From: an uncultured Flavobacteriaceae bacterium | GTDB lineage: Bacteria > Bacteroidota > Bacteroidia > Flavobacteriales > Flavobacteriaceae | Direction of reading: 5' to 3' | DNA: 64,000 nucleotides | Assembly: GCA_947494695.1 (NCBI GenBank) | Contig: CANLWB010000002.1 | Location: forward strand, 248,001-312,000 | Part shown: one piece after another, positions 62,913-64,000 of the stretch | How the letters are laid out: the number at the start of each line of letters is the position of its first letter | How positions within the stretch are numbered: the stretch's first letter is position 1 | The notes under the pieces: generated by a model | Told to the model about the DNA's origin: nothing | Database searches by the model: none | What the model saw: only the letters and a program-made list of their open reading frames with translations | Translations under genes and position numbers: made by a program

Positions 62913-64000
62913 ATGAAACTCTGGGATAAAGGCATATCGATAGACAAAAAAATAGAGCAGTTTACAGTTGGAAATGATAGGGAGATAGATATTCATATTG
63001 CTAAGTATGATGTCATCGCATCTAAGGCTCATGCAAAAATGCTTCAAAGCATAGGCATTCTGTCTGATAAAGAATTGATTGAACTATTGGGAGGGTTAGA
63101 CGCTTTAGAGGCTCAAATTGAAGAAGGTACATTTGTTATCGATCCTCAATTTGAAGATGTACATTCTAAAATAGAATTCGAGTTGACCAAATCCTTAGGG
63201 GACGTTGGTAAAAAGATTCATACGGCGCGCTCTAGAAACGATCAAGTTTTGGTAGCCTTACAACTCTATTACAAGGAAAATTTAAAGGTTGTAAAGGAAA
63301 AAACAAGAACATTATTTTCATCACTTCTAGGGCTGGCAGAAACACATAAGGATAAAGTTCTACCAGGGTACACCCATTTACAGGTGGCTATGCCGTCGTC
63401 TTTCGGCTTATGGTTTTCGGCCTATGCCGAACTCATGATCGACGATGTTTATCTCTTAAATGCAGCTATTAAAACAGTAGACCAGAACCCACTGGGATCG
63501 GCCGCAGGATATGGTAGTTCCTTCCCTATTAACAGAGACCTGACGACCAAAGAAATGGATTTTTCGACCTTAAAGTATAATGTCGTAGCAGCACAAATGA
63601 GTAGAGGAAAGAGCGAACGAACGATAGCAACGAGTTTAGGAAGTCTTTGCAATACCCTATCGCGTTTTGCCATGGATGTTTGTTTGTATATGAGTCAGAA
63701 TTTCGGATTCATTTCCTTTCCAGATGAGTTAACTACAGGTAGTAGCATTATGCCACATAAAAAAAACCCGGATGTTTTCGAATTAATCCGAGGGAAATGT
63801 AATAAAATTCAGGCTTTACAAAGTGAAATGATTTTAATAACGAATAATTTACCAAGTGGCTATCATAGGGATTTTCAGCTCTTAAAAGAAAATATTATCG
63901 CTGCTTTTGAGGATGTTAAGGATATTCTGGATATTTTTAATTATTCCATTCAACAGATCATCGTTAAGGATGTCGACATTCACAATGATTTGTACAAATA
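62913..64000 (+). CDS. argH: Argininosuccinate lyase (3' end cut by window)
   Basis: The frame opens with ATG 62913 (MKLWDKGISIDKKIEQFTVG) and stays open to the window end, 362 codons. ArgH cleaves argininosuccinate to arginine and fumarate. Seen are HTARSRNDQVLVAL (residues ~104-117), PGYTHLQVAMPSSFG (~149-163) and the superfamily signature GSSIMPHKKNPD (~277-288) with the catalytic Ser loop. Full-length proteins are about 425-460 residues, so roughly 60-100 are missing. It is the last visible gene of the arginine operon. Confidence 0.95.
   Translation, partial: MKLWDKGISIDKKIEQFTVGNDREIDIHIAKYDVIASKAHAKMLQSIGILSDKELIELLGGLDALEAQIEEGTFVIDPQFEDVHSKIEFELTKSLGDVGKKIHTARSRNDQVLVALQLYYKENLKVVKEKTRTLFSSLLGLAETHKDKVLPGYTHLQVAMPSSFGLWFSAYAELMIDDVYLLNAAIKTVDQNPLGSAAGYGSSFPINRDLTTKEMDFSTLKYNVVAAQMSRGKSERTIATSLGSLCNTLSRFAMDVCLYMSQNFGFISFPDELTTGSSIMPHKKNPDVFELIRGKCNKIQALQSEMILITNNLPSGYHRDFQLLKENIIAAFEDVKDILDIFNYSIQQIIVKDVDIHNDLYK

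Noticed and set aside
1-64000. tRNA, rRNA, CRISPR, phage or integrative elements
   Set aside because: Looked for cloverleaf-like sequences, repeat-spacer arrays, integrases and transposases; none found by eye, though degenerate ones could be missed.

Overview
The window is chromosomal DNA of a low-GC Bacteroidota, most probably a marine member of the Flavobacteriaceae. The evidence is a type IX secretion sorting domain on an algal-polysaccharide (GH117-type) hydrolase, short lipoprotein signals ending in S/A-C, promoters of the TAnnTTTG type, and interleaved arginine/proline biosynthesis genes. The genus cannot be fixed from the sequence. No rRNA, tRNA, CRISPR array, insertion sequence or integrase was seen.

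Layout. 1-7.2 kb: minus-strand genes, comprising a truncated GH117-like secreted hydrolase, a cupin, a Crp/Fnr regulator, membrane and secreted unknowns, a bile-acid/sodium-symporter-family transporter and a lipoprotein. 7.4-8.9 kb: metK under a SAM-II-type (long loop) riboswitch. 8.96-16.2 kb: the ilvD-ilvB-ilvN-ilvC-ilvA operon, preceded by an Ile/Val/Leu-rich leader peptide, a hairpin and a terminator (classical attenuation). 16.7-27 kb: mixed accessory genes with decayed fragments (a signal-peptide remnant and a TlpA-like C-terminus). This stretch also holds a small peptide gene ending in WCCCICS with a downstream hairpin and a helical protein gene, which looks like a possible peptide-natural-product (RiPP-like) unit.

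27.2-49.2 kb: a large sugar-oxidation island built around an AraC regulator. It has two tandem GMC dehydrogenase/gluconate-2-dehydrogenase-subunit-3 pairs, four Gfo/Idh/MocA oxidoreductases, three TIM-barrel isomerases, three DUF1080 (3-keto-glycoside hydrolase type) proteins, an FGE-like protein and an MFS permease. NADP-GAPDH and an azurin lie inside it. The set matches a periplasmic 3-keto-glycoside route, with sugar oxidised at C3, cleaved without a classical glycosidase, then isomerised and reduced. No SusC/SusD pair is present.

49.2-51.7 kb: a FabF-type ketosynthase with a TetR regulator and two matching palindromic operators, then a chimeric remnant of a beta-helix/diheme-cytochrome gene pair. 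52.0-64.0 kb: the arginine/proline operon (GNAT, argG, argC, proC, argD, proA, proB, GNAT, argF, argB, argE, argH, the last cut by the window end). It is preceded by two arginine-rich mini-ORFs that look like attenuation leader peptides.

Three amino-acid supply units (metK, ilv, arg/pro) are thus each controlled by a leader-RNA device visible in the sequence. All functions are read from motifs and family knowledge; no database search was possible.
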